Assembly (NCBI GenBank): GCA_022560025.1
Contig: JAFISE010000069.1
Coordinates: 62,001 to 126,000 of the forward strand
DNA: 64,000 bases
DNA from: Stagonosporopsis chrysanthemi
Lineage: Eukaryota; Ascomycota; Dothideomycetes; Pleosporales; Didymellaceae
Direction: 5' to 3'
Part shown: positions 41,950 through 53,997 of the stretch, in pieces
How positions within the stretch are numbered: position 1 is the stretch's first letter
Layout: the number at the start of each line of letters is the position of its first letter
Notes under the pieces: model-generated
The model's input: the letters and a program-made list of their open reading frames with translations, nothing else
Databases searched by the model: none
What the model was told of the DNA's origin: nothing
Program-made: the position numbers and the translations under genes

Positions 41950-43842
41950 TCAAAGCCCCCTCCTCTCCGAAGGGAACGGCCTCCTATACTCCTGCTTTAC
42001 CACCCCTCCCCCCGTCATCGCAGTCCCAACTGCACCTTTCCCACCGCCTAGCCCTCCTGCGATACCACCGCCACCCCTCATACCACCACTCTTATACCTC
42101 CCCCACGCATCCACCATCGGCCGTCCAGTAACCCCATTGAACAAGGGCCGCGAGAAGTTTGGCTTCCCCTGCTTCTCCTTCTCCTTCCTGCGCGCCAGCC
42201 CCAGGGCACGCATCTGCTCCTCCTCCGCTTCCTCAGCGCGCTGGCGTTTCTCCTCCGCAAGCTTCTCCGCCGCGACGGCGTCGCTGCGCACCGCGCGGCC
42301 GATGAGGCCGTCGCCCAGGGGCTGGGCAATGGCAGGGAGGACGAAGGCATTGTATGTATACTCCTCGTCTTCATCTTGCTGCAAGCACCCAGCCTGAGCG
42401 TCAGTGGACTGGGAACAAGGGGGCGAGACAATAGCGCCCGTCTTGTCCCGCACCGGCACAACGGGGTTCTGGAACAGGCCGGCTTCCTGCACGCGCAGAC
42501 CCAGCGGCATACCCTGTTTCGGGCGCACGTAGACAAAGGGCTCGATGCTGAGGGCGTGGGCGCGCGCCTTGTAAAGTGCTTTGCTGATGTCGAAGCGCTC
42601 TTCCCAGGAGAGCAGGGTGAGGTCGCGGAAGGCGTGGCGGAAGGCGCGCCAGGCGGTTGCGAAGGGCGAGTTCATGGGCGCGAGGAGGGATTTGTAGGGG
42701 ATGGCGGCGGAGGGGGTTGGTGCGGAGAGGACGGAGCGGGGAGGTGCTGCTTCGGGGTGGGGGGTGGAGGGCTGCAGGATGGGTACGGGGAGGTACGTGG
42801 CACCGCCATATTGAAGCGAGGGTTGGTCGTCGTCGAGGTCCTGGGCTGTGGTCTCGTGGAAGGTGGCATTGAAGTCGAACAGGGCTTGGATGCAGGCTTC
42901 GCTCGAGCTTGTTGCTGTTCCCGCGCCGCCGGGAGGGAAGTACTCAACGAACGTGCAGTAGACCTGTGGCTTGATGTGGCTCTCAAGGATGCTGAGACGG
43001 TAACGAGCAATCTCGTTTGTGCGGAGGCTGCAGCGCGTGAGCACGATTTTGTACTCGAAGCCGGTGCTGTCGAGGTAATAGTGGTATAGATCTTTGAGAG
43101 AGGGATTCTTAGCTGGGGCTTCGGAAACAAGAGACTCGGGCTGAAATGAAGCGGTGCTCAGAGCGTGTGAAGATGCTGATGCGGAGGGCGAGGCAGCCTC
43201 GACGTTCGAGGTGAAGGAATGCGTGGCTGACGGCGCAGAGGAGGTGGCATGATCAGTCTTCGCTTGCTCGGCCTTCTTCTTCTTCGCCGCCTGCTCTTCA
43301 GCTCTCTTCGCCTTGGCCGCTTCTCGCTTTTCTCTCTTCTGCTTCAAATCGTCCGCAGCAGATACGAACGGGACGTTGACCGCGTCACCGAAGAAAAAGC
43401 TCTTCGACTGCTTGGGCTTACGAACAACTACACGAGGCCGGGACTTGGACGTACCTGTGCCCGTAGCCTTCTTCGCCTCTTCGCAACCGTCATTGAACTT
43501 CTTCGCGTCAGTCAACAGCCCCGTTCTCTCCATCTCTTTGATTGCAAGCCTCTGCTTCCATTTGAACTCCCACGTGTATTGTTTTTCAGCGAGCTTCCTT
43601 CCCTTGTGCAGGCTGTCTTCAAGCCAGTCGTAGGTGACAACAAATGCTCCGACCTCGATTGCTGCTTGTACTGCATCCGATGCAGCCTTCCAGGCATCTT
43701 TCCCGGCAATGAGGTGGGTGATGCCCTCGCGTACGCTGGTAGAGTATCGACCGCCGTTGGCCTCGATCCATTTCTTGAGCTGGCTGTGTTCGTGATCAAA
43801 AGTGCCAGTCACAGCGATGACAAGATTCTTAAGGGCGCCCAT
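41950..43842 (-). CDS. BRCT-domain protein of unknown function
   Basis: Intronless, 630 aa from ATG 43842 (MGALKNLVIAVTGTFD). Residues about 5-95 form a BRCT domain: VIAVTGTFDHEHSQLKKWIE, NGGRYSTSVREGITHLIAG and the closing VVTYDWLEDSLHKGRKL. It then has a basic linker, an Ala/Lys/Glu coiled-coil stretch (KQKREKREAAKAKRAEEQAA), and a central conserved-looking region (LKDLYHYYLDSTGFEYKIVL, KPQVYCTFVEYFPPGG) that is roughly WGR-like but not clearly so. A second helical region includes SWEERFDISKALYKARAHAL, and a Gly-rich tail follows. The frame is open upstream to 44016 but the BRCT begins at 43842. A DNA-damage or chromatin role is likely from BRCT. A PARP relative is possible, but no catalytic domain is seen. 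Confidence 0.75.
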   Translation of the reverse strand: MGALKNLVIAVTGTFDHEHSQLKKWIEANGGRYSTSVREGITHLIAGKDAWKAASDAVQAAIEVGAFVVTYDWLEDSLHKGRKLAEKQYTWEFKWKQRLAIKEMERTGLLTDAKKFNDGCEEAKKATGTGTSKSRPRVVVRKPKQSKSFFFGDAVNVPFVSAADDLKQKREKREAAKAKRAEEQAAKKKKAEQAKTDHATSSAPSATHSFTSNVEAASPSASASSHALSTASFQPESLVSEAPAKNPSLKDLYHYYLDSTGFEYKIVLTRCSLRTNEIARYRLSILESHIKPQVYCTFVEYFPPGGAGTATSSSEACIQALFDFNATFHETTAQDLDDDQPSLQYGGATYLPVPILQPSTPHPEAAPPRSVLSAPTPSAAIPYKSLLAPMNSPFATAWRAFRHAFRDLTLLSWEERFDISKALYKARAHALSIEPFVYVRPKQGMPLGLRVQEAGLFQNPVVPVRDKTGAIVSPPCSQSTDAQAGCLQQDEDEEYTYNAFVLPAIAQPLGDGLIGRAVRSDAVAAEKLAEEKRQRAEEAEEEQMRALGLARRKEKEKQGKPNFSRPLFNGVTGRPMVDAWGRYKSGGMRGGGGIAGGLGGGKGAVGTAMTGGGVVKQEYRRPFPSERRGL

Positions 43843-44313
43843 GACAAGCCTTGTCGAAGCCGTTCCTGCAAATGAAATCAAGGGACGAACCGGAGACCGA
43901 AGTCGAAATTGCGGCTGCGCGTGGATGATGTTGATTTTGGGGTGACGATTGGCAATACCACCAGAAATGCGGGTGGTGGCTTTTATACAAGGCAACAGCT
44001 CTGCGATAACCAGCACGCTTTACTTCTTGGTGGAGTATCAGCTTTAGAGTGAGACAGATTCTGATCGCGCAAGATCAACGCAACGACGAGTGAGAGAAAG
44101 GTCGGCGACTGCGTCCGCGCTGCGCAGATTTCGCTGATATCATACCCATCTATCAGTACAATCAGCGTAGAGGAATCGCCAGTGCGCATTATGCTGGGAG
44201 ACGCGATGTTCAGGGCGTACTTGTCCCCGAGGTGTGGAAGAAATTTTGGTGTGATGCTTCTCGGCCAGTTTGTTGTAGGACGCAGACTAGTGATTCGAAA
44301 TCTATCCTACCAT
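43843..44313. other. Intergenic, BRCT-gene promoter and trpC 3' end
   Basis: 471 bp upstream of the minus-strand BRCT gene and downstream of minus-strand trpC. No gene or named site was recognised. Confidence 0.4.
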
Positions 44314-46629
44314 CTAGTTCTTCGCCGCCTTGATGAAGGCGCGTATCTTGTCCAAGCTCTGCTGCCCGTCGTCCCCTTCAACTCCGCTGCTGACGTCGAC
44401 CGCTTTGACTCTTTCCCGGTACTCACCAAGGCCGCCTAGCATCGATTGCACATTGTCAGCGTTCAAACCTCCAGCAAAGATAATCTTCAAGCCCTCATCC
44501 TTCTCCAAAACAGCTTTGACTTCTGACAGGTCGAGCTGCTTACCAGAGCCTCCTGACCCTGCGTCAAGAAGGGGCAAAGCATGGTGACCGCGATTTCCGA
44601 TGCCATGGTCGTGAGGGTTGAACGCCTTGATCACTGGCACCGGAATGAGCTTAGCCCACTCGATAGGTTCTTGGCCATGAAGCTGTACGATGTCCAGGTT
44701 CAGCAATCGCTGCTGCTCCAGTACATACTCCAGGGACTGGTTGCGGAATACACCGACGAGCAGAGCTCGGTCATTGACAGAAATGAGTCTTTGTGCGGCG
44801 TGGTCGAAATAATCAGTAGCAGACTTGTTATCTGCCAACAACCCAGACTTCGTCACCTGCGGTTTTCTGGTCTTGTGCACTGTTTCTGAAATTGCCAGGG
44901 CTATTTCAGCAGAGACCGTACGCTTGGTACCGATCGCCAGGATCATACCGATAAGGTCAGCGCCGGCCTCAATTGCTGTCTTTGCAGCCTCAGCACTGCG
45001 TGTCCCGCAAATCTTGACCATGGGTGTCGAAGAAGCTCGCAAAGGCTTCGCTGTTGTGCCGCCAAGAAGCTCGACAATGAACTCGGCTGTATTGGAGGCT
45101 CGCATGAGCGCTTCACCAACCAGAACTGCGCCGACGCCGTTCTCCACGTAAGGTTCGACGTCCTTAGGGCCAGCGATTCCACTCAGAGCGCAGACAATGA
45201 TGTCCTTTGTGACCATGCTCATGAGACGGCTAGTGGTGTCCATGTCGACCTCGAAGTTTACGAGGTTACGGTTGTTGACACCAATAACCTTCGAACCAAG
45301 CTTCACGGCAATTTCCATCTCTTCAACGTTGTTGACTTCAACAAGAGGCTCCATGCCAAGTGACTGGGAATACTTGTAGAGCCTTTCGAGAAGCTCCTGG
45401 TCTAGCATCTTGACGATCAGAAGCACTGTATCCGCACCCGCCAGTCTGGCCTCCAAGATCTGGTATTCGTCGAAGATGAACTCCTTGCGCAGAACTGCAG
45501 GCCTATTTGGCATACCTTCGAGACTTTGGCGTACAGCTTTGAGATCATCTATATTGCCCTTGAACCACTCAGGCTCGGTCAAGACCGAAATTGTGCTAGC
45601 TCCAGCCTTTGCGTATGTTCTTGCTTGAGCAGGCGCGCAAGTGGACAAGGAAATTATGCCCTTTGATGGTGATGCGCGCTTGATCTCAGCCATGAGAGAC
45701 AGACGGTAAGGCGACTGACGGAGACGTTCGGGGAAGTTGATTTGCGGCGGCGCAAGATTTAGATCGTAGGAAGCCTGGAGGTCGCTCGGCCGCTGTGATG
45801 GTATCTTCTTCTGCTCAGCGACGGCCGCCTTACGATGCGCATATATCTTGTCCAAAATGGAGGTCTGCTTGTCCTTCTTAGAGCCGTTGGTAGCACCATT
45901 TGTCTCAGCGCCAATTGCTTTTGCGTGCGCCTCCTTCTGCAGCTTCTCGTTTTCTGCCCAGGTTCCACCCTGCATCTGAAGGAAGTTCCTGAACATGATG
46001 CGTCCGTCTTCTGTCAAGATACTCTCTGGGTGAAATTGCACACCTTCAATGACGAATTCCTTATGGCGCACGCCCATGATGACCTCCTTGACGTCTGAGT
46101 CGGGGTTTGCAGGGATGGTAGAAGTAACTTCCAGACACTCAGGCAGTGTGGCATGGGTGCCAGCAAGCGAGTGGTATCTGGTGACTGGGACCTTTTGGGT
46201 AACACCAACGTAAACGCCCTTGCCATCGTGGGTGAGAGGAGAAGTCTTGCCGTGCAAGATCTGGCCAGTCACATCTACGGTGCCGCCAAAGGAGTAGAAG
46301 ATGCATTGTTCTCCCATGCAAACACCGAAAATGGGAATCTTTCCGGCAAAGTGTTGGATTGCGGCGTTGCTGATTCCGGCATCTTTGGTAGGGTGCCCTG
46401 GCCCAGGGCTGACGACTAGTTGTGTTGGGTTCTTCGCGATTAGGTCGTCAAGGGTGACCTCGTCGTTGCGGTATACGGTGACGTTTGCGCCTTCGAAGAC
46501 GAGGTACTGGTAGACGTTCCAGGTGAATGAGTCGTAATTGTCAATGAGGATGACATTGGAGGCAGTCGATATCGGCGGGGATGGGTTGGGATGGCGGGGC
46601 GAGTGGTCGATCAAAGCGAGTGAAGACAT
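44314..46629 (-). CDS. trpC: Trifunctional tryptophan biosynthesis protein TrpC (GATase / IGPS / PRAI)
   Basis: Single-exon 771-aa fusion as in other ascomycetes. Residues about 22-225 are the glutamine amidotransferase of anthranilate synthase: ILIDNYDSFTWNVYQYL, VVSPGPGHPTKDAGIS, nucleophile Cys in FGVCMGEQCIFY, and GVQFHPESILTEDG supplying His and Glu. Residues about 260-530 are indole-3-glycerol-phosphate synthase (LMAEIKRASPSKGII, AVLRKEFIFDEYQI, VIGVNNRNL). The rest is phosphoribosylanthranilate isomerase (MVKICGTRS, IVQLHGQEP, IIFAGGLNADNVQ, VDVSSGVEGDDG). It carries out three steps of tryptophan synthesis in the cytosol. The frame stays open upstream to 46905, but ATG 46629 matches family N-termini and leaves a normal leader. 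Confidence 0.96.
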   Translation of the reverse strand: MSSLALIDHSPRHPNPSPPISTASNVILIDNYDSFTWNVYQYLVFEGANVTVYRNDEVTLDDLIAKNPTQLVVSPGPGHPTKDAGISNAAIQHFAGKIPIFGVCMGEQCIFYSFGGTVDVTGQILHGKTSPLTHDGKGVYVGVTQKVPVTRYHSLAGTHATLPECLEVTSTIPANPDSDVKEVIMGVRHKEFVIEGVQFHPESILTEDGRIMFRNFLQMQGGTWAENEKLQKEAHAKAIGAETNGATNGSKKDKQTSILDKIYAHRKAAVAEQKKIPSQRPSDLQASYDLNLAPPQINFPERLRQSPYRLSLMAEIKRASPSKGIISLSTCAPAQARTYAKAGASTISVLTEPEWFKGNIDDLKAVRQSLEGMPNRPAVLRKEFIFDEYQILEARLAGADTVLLIVKMLDQELLERLYKYSQSLGMEPLVEVNNVEEMEIAVKLGSKVIGVNNRNLVNFEVDMDTTSRLMSMVTKDIIVCALSGIAGPKDVEPYVENGVGAVLVGEALMRASNTAEFIVELLGGTTAKPLRASSTPMVKICGTRSAEAAKTAIEAGADLIGMILAIGTKRTVSAEIALAISETVHKTRKPQVTKSGLLADNKSATDYFDHAAQRLISVNDRALLVGVFRNQSLEYVLEQQRLLNLDIVQLHGQEPIEWAKLIPVPVIKAFNPHDHGIGNRGHHALPLLDAGSGGSGKQLDLSEVKAVLEKDEGLKIIFAGGLNADNVQSMLGGLGEYRERVKAVDVSSGVEGDDGQQSLDKIRAFIKAAKN

Positions 46630-47109
46630 ATTGACGGTGCACGCAACGCGGAGAGCTCCTGAAGGTTCAGTATTTGTCTTCTGGACTGTGGCTGTGGCTG
46701 TACTGTAGTGGCTGTGACTTTCTTTGTCGAATGCTGTGGGCGACGAGGGCTGGTGGGGCGTGCAGTCGAGCAGTGACTTCTCAGGGCTGGAGAGAGACCG
46801 CAATGCGCAGCGTGAAGCTCCAAGATATATACGCGACCGCTTGAGTAAGGGAGGAGAGCTTGCCCGGGGGTCGTGTGCGGCGTGGGAGGAAAGTGACTCA
46901 GTCAATTTATTGAGTCCTCATTGCGGAGGGCGGGCGGAAGTGCATCGGCGCTTTGAGCTCTCATTCGCCGACGATCGAAAGTCGCAGCGCGAAGCTCTGC
47001 GCGCGACCTTCATCAAGCCAAACATTTCGGCCTCTCCCTGCCTACACACTCCACCCGCCTTAATGGCCTTTGGCTAGCTGACTGCCTCACCGCGCACCGC
47101 AGCGCTATC
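46630..47109. promoter_or_regulatory. Divergent promoter, trpC / NUP192
   Basis: 480 bp between the start codons of minus-strand trpC and plus-strand NUP192. It contains a TGACTCA element (46894-46900) listed separately and a one-mismatch copy TGAGTCC at 46911-46917. Confidence 0.6.
46894..46900. promoter_or_regulatory. Gcn4/CPC1-type binding site (TGACTCA)
   Basis: Perfect 7-bp TGACTCA, the consensus of the bZIP general amino-acid control activator (Gcn4, CPC1, CpcA), 265 bp upstream of the trpC start. Amino-acid biosynthesis genes including trpC are classic targets. A related TGAGTCC follows 10 bp later. Confidence 0.7.
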
Positions 47110-50100
47110 ATGGCCCCCATCCAATCGACCGAATTCGACCTGTCCAAGTGCCTCAAGGGCGAGCAGCAGCTTGTGTATGTTTACCATGACGAACACCAGG
47201 TCATGAGACATGGATTAATGAGTGCAGAACCTGGGACATCGCATATCGAGCCCTCTGCGAACCCCAGACCGCGTCGAGGAGCGAAGCCTTACGCGACTTT
47301 CTCACATCGAAAGAGAACGTTGAGATTCTGAGCCGGCCCTGGAAACCTTTCGCAGACCCATCGCCGCAGGAGAAGAGCAAGTTCGAGTCTACAGTCGCTC
47401 CAATCAGCGTGACGCCCGCTCAAAATGGACACTACAGCATAGACGAGATCAAGGAGGACAGTCTTTGGCTGTCGAAGCAGGCACGGATATCAGAGTACGC
47501 GGCGCTACAGCTGGTCGCGCAGGAATGGCAGAGTAGGCCGACTGTGCAGCTGCTAAGCGGACTGACCGAAGAAGAGGCGCTGAGCGTTCAAGACGCCGCT
47601 GGTCTTGCCAACTTCGGCGTATCGACTTTCGTCCCTAATTCCTCCATCCTCACCACGCCACTGGCGGCGAGATCCACCCAGTTCGATACTCAAGACCAGC
47701 GCAGGTTGCGCGTAATCGACATCTACTACTCGACATGCGCCGCCATTATTCGCATCAGTCAACTGCTCATCTCGTGGGGTGCTGCACCGCAGTTGCGCAG
47801 CCAGACAATCTACGGTAACAACTACCATACCGTAGGCGCTGGGTGGATCGAGGAGCTTGGACAGAGAATCACAGCAGCGCAGAGCGGCGGTGCTGCGACA
47901 GCACTCGACCAGTGTCTACAGGCCGTGCAGAAGAGGTGTGAGGCGATGGATAATGACTACTCATGGGATGTCGCCGAATCCATCATCGAAACTGCATCCG
48001 AGAAATGGGTGACAGCGCAGACCGTGGAGCTCCTGCATTTGCTTCACCTGGCGCATGTGCATGCTGATGTAGTGACGAAGGGTTTCGTTCCCGCGGCTAC
48101 CATCGAGGAGTGGCTCACGACTTTTATTACGCGCGGTTTCTTCAGAGAGTTTCCGGTTGTCACTCCCCGTCAGGAGCCGCTTGTACCTGTCATTCAGCTG
48201 TTAACCTCTCTTATTTCTCTGGCGATCCTGAAAATCGACATTATCGTGAACGACCTCGGTTCAGGTAACTTCAGAAACTGGGAAACATCTTCCTACATTC
48301 TCAACACCGGTGTTGTCGAAACTATCACCAACATATTCGGCGAAGCACGAATGTTGGGACCCAGCCCTGCAATACCACCAATGTTTGCATGGTCCATCAT
48401 AGTCTTGCAGCTCAACATCAGAGCAGATGAAGAAGAGCAAGAACGAGAGCTTTTGCTCGATTCGCCCGACCCATCGCAAAGGCCTCTACCTGAACCTTCC
48501 GCTATCGAGGAGTCAGCCATGGTTATCAGCCGCCTTGAAGGCTCAGAGTTATTTGATGGGAAGCCTCCTCACCAAGAACTCGCTGAGGCTAGCGCAGCTG
48601 CCGGTATCATGCTCATCATAGACCAGTTAGTCGACACTGGTCTAACAGCATTCGGCACCTCGGTCGATCAGATCTCACGAGATCGACTTCGACTATCCTT
48701 CATGCAGGTACTTCGCGCTGCACTTGGCAGCGACGTTGTTGTCTACCAACCGGAAATCATCGTCACAGCGTACTCCATCCTAGGAGGTGACAGGTCTTTC
48801 CGTGCCTGGGCTGGCAAGGGAACATTTCATCAGGCTGATCCAGTCGTATCATTCTTCTTAGAAGACGAAGATGTCTTGAGGCCTCTGCTTCTGGAAGAAG
48901 CACGTGTCCGCTACCCCTATGAGTCAACGCCGTTCCTCAAATTCTTCAGTGTTCTTACGCGTGGCGACAAGACCGTACAGAACGGTCTACCAACGTTTGT
49001 CGAGAGTCTGACTGAAACCCATCGGTTGATGCAACAGCTTCCAATGGGGTTCACAGGCTATGCTTTAACGCGCGAGGAAGAGAACGCAAACTGGGTTGTG
49101 CTGACTGCAGATCTACCCTTGTTCTCTTCGGGTTCCGCTTTGGGCTTCCAAAGTCAACGCGGTTTGCTGACATCCTCCATTGCTCAACACAATGAAGGTC
49201 TTTTGACCATTCCTGCTGGAACTGAAGGCATATTCGTCACTACTGAAAGTCAACCTTATGTGGCAGTGTGGCATTATCAGCACTCGACCCTGACGTATCT
49301 GGTCCAGCTGCTCTCGTCGTATCCTAGTGGCAGCGACCGAGTCGAATACACCACTCAAGAGCCTGCCACGAAGGAGAATGCGGTTGAGATAGTTGGCCTT
49401 TTCGCAGACTTGCTCCATTCATCACTGCACTCATCGGATGGAGTCTGCTCTGGGGAGCTACTTGAGGCTTTGGGTATCAACACCAACGGAACTCAAGACA
49501 CTGTCAGCATCGTGCTCGCTGTATTCGAGGAGGAACTGCTCCGATTATGCCAAGAACCCGGCAACGAATCATCGCTCGAGCTACTTGTCAACTGCACCCA
49601 TTTCCTCGAAGCGTTAGTGCTAATTGCACCAAACAGAGTTTGGCCTTTCCTCGCACGAAGCCGACTGCTTGAAGGAGATGGCAAGGGCGGTAGTCTTGCT
49701 GCTATCCTCATAGGCACTGAGATGGTCATTGGGCGATATGACTTCCTCATTGGTTGTATAAGATTGTATGACAGTCTGGTAACGGATGCTGTTGACCGTT
49801 CCGTCGCTCGCAAGCACCCAAGCAAAGCACTCAGCCGCTTCAACGCATCCCATGTTGCAGAAAGCGGTACCTCTGACAAAATCATGAGCACCGCGCTTTT
49901 TACATTTGGTCGCACACTTGCCAGCATATACGAGAGCTCGCTCAGCTGGAGGTACACACGACCGGACCACCGCCCGGAGATCAACGTCGCGATCTGCAAT
50001 GTTTTTACCAAGATCTTAAAGCTTGCTCACGGTGTAGACGACTCGCCACAGCTCTCCACGAAGCTCACGAAGCTTGTTGCGCCTATCGCAGAATACATCA

Positions 50101-52739
50101 CCCAGTTGTACCTGACGAAGTCCGAAAGCAACCTACCGACAAACCCAATCCTAGCATCACTAGTCATTGGTGCTGGCTCAGATGGATCAACATTGCTCAC
50201 AAGTTCCGCAGCCCTCTGGAAGCAGCAGACCGAATCAACTCTGCTGTTGGCTAGTACATTGGTGCGAGTTGCTCTGCTACTGGATACACCTTGGACCCAC
50301 CTTGAGCAACAGTTGTTCAAAGCTACACCACTCCTGGCGCGCTTATATGCTGCTAGTGACAGGTGGAAGTCGCCTGTAGTGCGGCTTTTGGAAACCCTCG
50401 TCAGAGGTGCTGTTCGAGTCACCGAACCACAGGCCTCAAATGGTTTGGCTGAACAACAAGAGCCTCCATCTCTGCTAGGTCATCTCGGCCCTCGCACCGC
50501 AAAGAACTTCCTGAGTGTTCTTTCCGAGTTGGATGAACCACTCAAGATAGTAGACATTCAGACGGATGTGTGGAACCTGCTTTCTGCTGTTGTAACTTGC
50601 AAGCAGCAATGGTTCTCATTATATCTCCTTACAGGCAATACGCCGAAAGAGGCTCTACGAACGAAGCCCGAATCTTCGTCTGCATCAGGACACAAAGCAC
50701 TCCTCACCTGGGCAATACAATCTGTTTCTAGCCTGAGCCTCCCATCATCAGGCTCTGACAACATCCCTTGGTCTCTATACACAGCAAAGCTCGGATTCAT
50801 TACTGCGGCTCAGAACAACTGGTCTTGGGCGATGGGCGACCTGCGCAAACACAAGGACCTCATACAAAAATTACTCGAATTCTTGTCGTGGATGACGCGA
50901 CAACTGAGATATCCAAAATCGAATCCGGAGGTCCTGCTACGTTCGCATCAGAATCGATTCGCTTCTTTAGCATGCGAAGTACTTGCTATGTACCTTCACA
51001 GCTCCCGACAAGTTGGAGACGTGACACCGCTCAAGAGTGTCGTCCCAGCCCTGGCATATTTGGAAGATAATGCTCTGCAACTCCCATCTTACAACGAATC
51101 TCTACACGGCAACCTCAAGCAAAACCTTGAGCGACAGTTCCCTGGCATCACGCTGGCCAGTCTGAAGCGGACAGCGCTGTACCCTGAATCATTCGGTCGC
51201 AGCTTTTTCTATGACGTTGAACTTGCCGAGCAACTACTCGATTTTGACAGTAGATGGGCGGGCCCTCGGGAAGGCACTGGATTTGTCAATGAGGTAGTGA
51301 AGGCAAACTACAATCTTGGACTAGTGGAGTCGCAAGTTCAACTGCTGCAAAGCTGGAAGCTGCTTGCGCTCGAACTGGGGCATTTCGTCGGCAAGGACGA
51401 TCGATTAGTGCCGACTATCATCGGTGCTGTCAAGAGCTCGATGAAGGCCAACGCAGAGAGCACCCTGCCGGAAGCTCTGTTTGGCCAGCTGAACGTCTTG
51501 CGTGCTGACCTGTCGTTTGGCTTGCTCAAGAAGCTGGTTGAAGCCAAGATCCACACAGCGGAAGCAAGACAGCTACTCGCTCCTGTATGGAACGCCATTC
51601 GAGCCGCGACTCCCGATTTTGGAGACGTTTTCTCAGGCGATGCAGTCTTCTACTACCGTTCACAGCTGCGTATGCTATATTTGGCTTTGCAGCCTCACAT
51701 TATCGAGGGCGCGGAACACGAAAGTGAAACTGAATTCCGTTCTAGCTTCCGCGGTACTATGCCTGCCAGTCACAAGACATTGGAAACATCCAGCTCGACT
51801 CTGCTCCTCGAGATCCTGACAGACGTCGTCGCCAAGGGCTTCCGCAGTCTGGCAAATCAGTTGCACACCGATCCATCTACCGTCTCGCCGTCGGACTTCG
51901 CTCTCCTCACCGCCATCCTCCAACGCATCATCGCCATTCCTGAGATGAGCAAATGGCAGTCTCAAGCAGCTCTTCTATTCGCCGACAACGGCACTATTCG
52001 CTATGCTACTAGCCTGTTCTCCTGGTCCGATCGCCTTGCAATAACCCAGCATGGCATCGCCGACCCTGTATACGGTGAGCTCGCCTTGCTCTTCCTCCTC
52101 TCTCTCTCCGCAATCCCAGCACTCGCCGAGACAATGGCTGTCGACGGGGTCCTGTCACAACTTAATACAGCAAATCTCATGAACTACTACCGACGCTCTA
52201 ATGGCATGGGACCTTTCGACTCACCAGCCCGCCTTCACTCCATCTGGACAAAGGGCATTCTCCCTCTGTGCCTAAATATTCTTCTTTCGGTCGGCGCACC
52301 CATTGCCGCCGAGATCTCCTCCTTCCTCAATCAATTTCCCGAACAACTCAGTCGCGCCTCGAGCGCCATTAACGCAAGCCCATCATCGCGCTCAGCAGAA
52401 ACAAAGATTACACTATCCGTCGCTTCCGAGACACACTCGCTGGCGTTGGTTTCCGCCATTCTTGAGGACGTGCGCAAACAGGGACCGAAGCTAGGTATCC
52501 AGTCCAACGACGTTGCGCTGCTGGATTGGGACAAAGAGAATGTCAAGGAGGATATCGAGAGCTGGTTAAGCAGGAAGGGTGCGCTCAGGGAGAGGGTTAT
52601 CGCTGTTGATGAGCGCGAGGTCGAGTTGCTTGGTAAAAAGAGGGGCGAGGTGAATGAGTTGGAGGAGCGGGTGCTTGCTGAACTGGAAAGTGCTGGGAAG
52701 TGTTTAGGGTTGGGGAATGGGAAAAATGAGGCGAAGTAG
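47110..52739 (+). CDS. NUP192: Nuclear pore inner-ring nucleoporin Nup192/Nup205
   Basis: Very large alpha-helical scaffold nucleoporin of the inner ring. Exon 1 47110-47174 (MAPIQSTEFDLSKCLKGEQQ), intron 47175-47227 (GTATGT donor), exon 2 47228-52739; the join gives LVTWDIAYRALCEPQ. About 1,858 aa, close to the usual length of the family. Typical passages are DSLWLSKQARISEYAALQLV, RVIDIYYSTCAAIIRISQLL, and FRNWETSSYILNTGVVETIT, the Nup192 pattern of HEAT/ARM-like helices ending in charged helices. No catalytic motif is expected. Nup188 is a distant relative; the N-terminal pattern favours Nup192. Confidence 0.9.
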
Positions 52740-53997
52740 GCAGAGAAAGGTTTTGCTAGAGTGGAAATGGATTGCTCGAACAGCGCCGGAGTTCGGATCT
52801 GGCTTGGTTCTCATGAAGTAGAGAATTTCATTGCTATCTATGATGAGAAATCTTGGAATACACTTGCTACCAGCAGACTTTTTGACACCCACAGACTGGT
52901 GTGAGGGGCAGACGACATGTCATCAATTCCTTTGTGCTGTGCATTGCCGTTCTCTGTGCACAGCAAAGTACGATGCCATCGACAAGGCTATCATGCCGAA
53001 TCGAGCGCGCGCGAGAACCGGTCGATCCAGAACGGTGGAGCACTGTAAAAGAAGAAGTGGAGGCACTACGCTATGTAGATCTCCCCGCATCCGAGGGCAA
53101 ATACTGGAGACCAGTCGATTGGGATGAACTTCATGTCCTGTGCATGCTTGGGTGAGTCCTGATATATCGTCTACAGTTAAACGCGCAGCCGCATTTTCGA
53201 TCAAATGTTCAAAAGCGGCAGCACGACTGCTATATAACGAGACCAGCACAACTGATAAAAACTTCACAGGCAGCAGCATTTTTTCCACTGTGTATACCGG
53301 TGAATGCCAGTTAGTACTCTCGCATTCTGTGGAGGCTATGCAAAGACGGACGCGCGTTCAGCCTCAACGGCGGCGGCCCGCGGCACAAACGCGTGGTTTG
53401 GACGATGCTACCGGTCTGTGGAGGCAGGCGAGGCTGATTTGGAAGTGACCTGGTTTCGTCAAGGGTTGCGAGGAGTGTAATATGTTAACTCAAACATCTA
53501 AGGAAGGGTTGATACACGTGATGATTACTGAAGGGCCACAGGAGCTGCCCCCTTCCCCGGCCTGCCTTGATTCTACCACGACGTCAAGAAAGTACGATGG
53601 GACTCAGGACTTGCAATTGAAGAGCTTATTAGCACATTGATATAATGTGCTGGGTCATGTGAAATTGGCGAACAGGCCGCTGTAGGCCTTGACAAGGCTA
53701 GCGTGACATGTGGGTGACGTCTGCTTGCCAGCTGCGAATTCTGGGCCGAGCCCTGCGCGGATCGCTCATCAGCTTTTAAGATTACACCACCCGCAGCCCA
53801 GCTCCACTCATCACCACAAGCCGGTCCGCCCGACTTTCACAACAATCGCTGCATCAATCCGCATCGCTACATATATCCGTACCGCTTACTGTCGCTGTTG
53901 CGCGCAATTGTGCATCCTTCCGTCACTTCCGCGTCTGCCTGACAATTGACGTGCGGCCTTCCGAAACATCCTGATCGCAACAATACACGCAACAAAC
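52740..53997. other. Intergenic with one small candidate frame
   Basis: 1.26 kb between NUP192 and the syntaxin gene. A short open frame at 52973-53155 (listed separately) is the only gene-like stretch. The part after 53760 is the C/A-rich syntaxin promoter and 5' UTR. Confidence 0.4.
52973..53155 (+). other. Small candidate coding frame, unrecognised
   Basis: 60-codon frame from ATG 52973. Its second half looks protein-like (EPVDPERWSTVKEEVEAL, LPASEGKYWRPVDWDELHVL) and ends at a potential GTGAGT donor, so a short spliced gene or gene remnant is possible. A downstream acceptor (GCGCAG near 53189) exists, but the continued frame has no known features. Confidence 0.25.
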
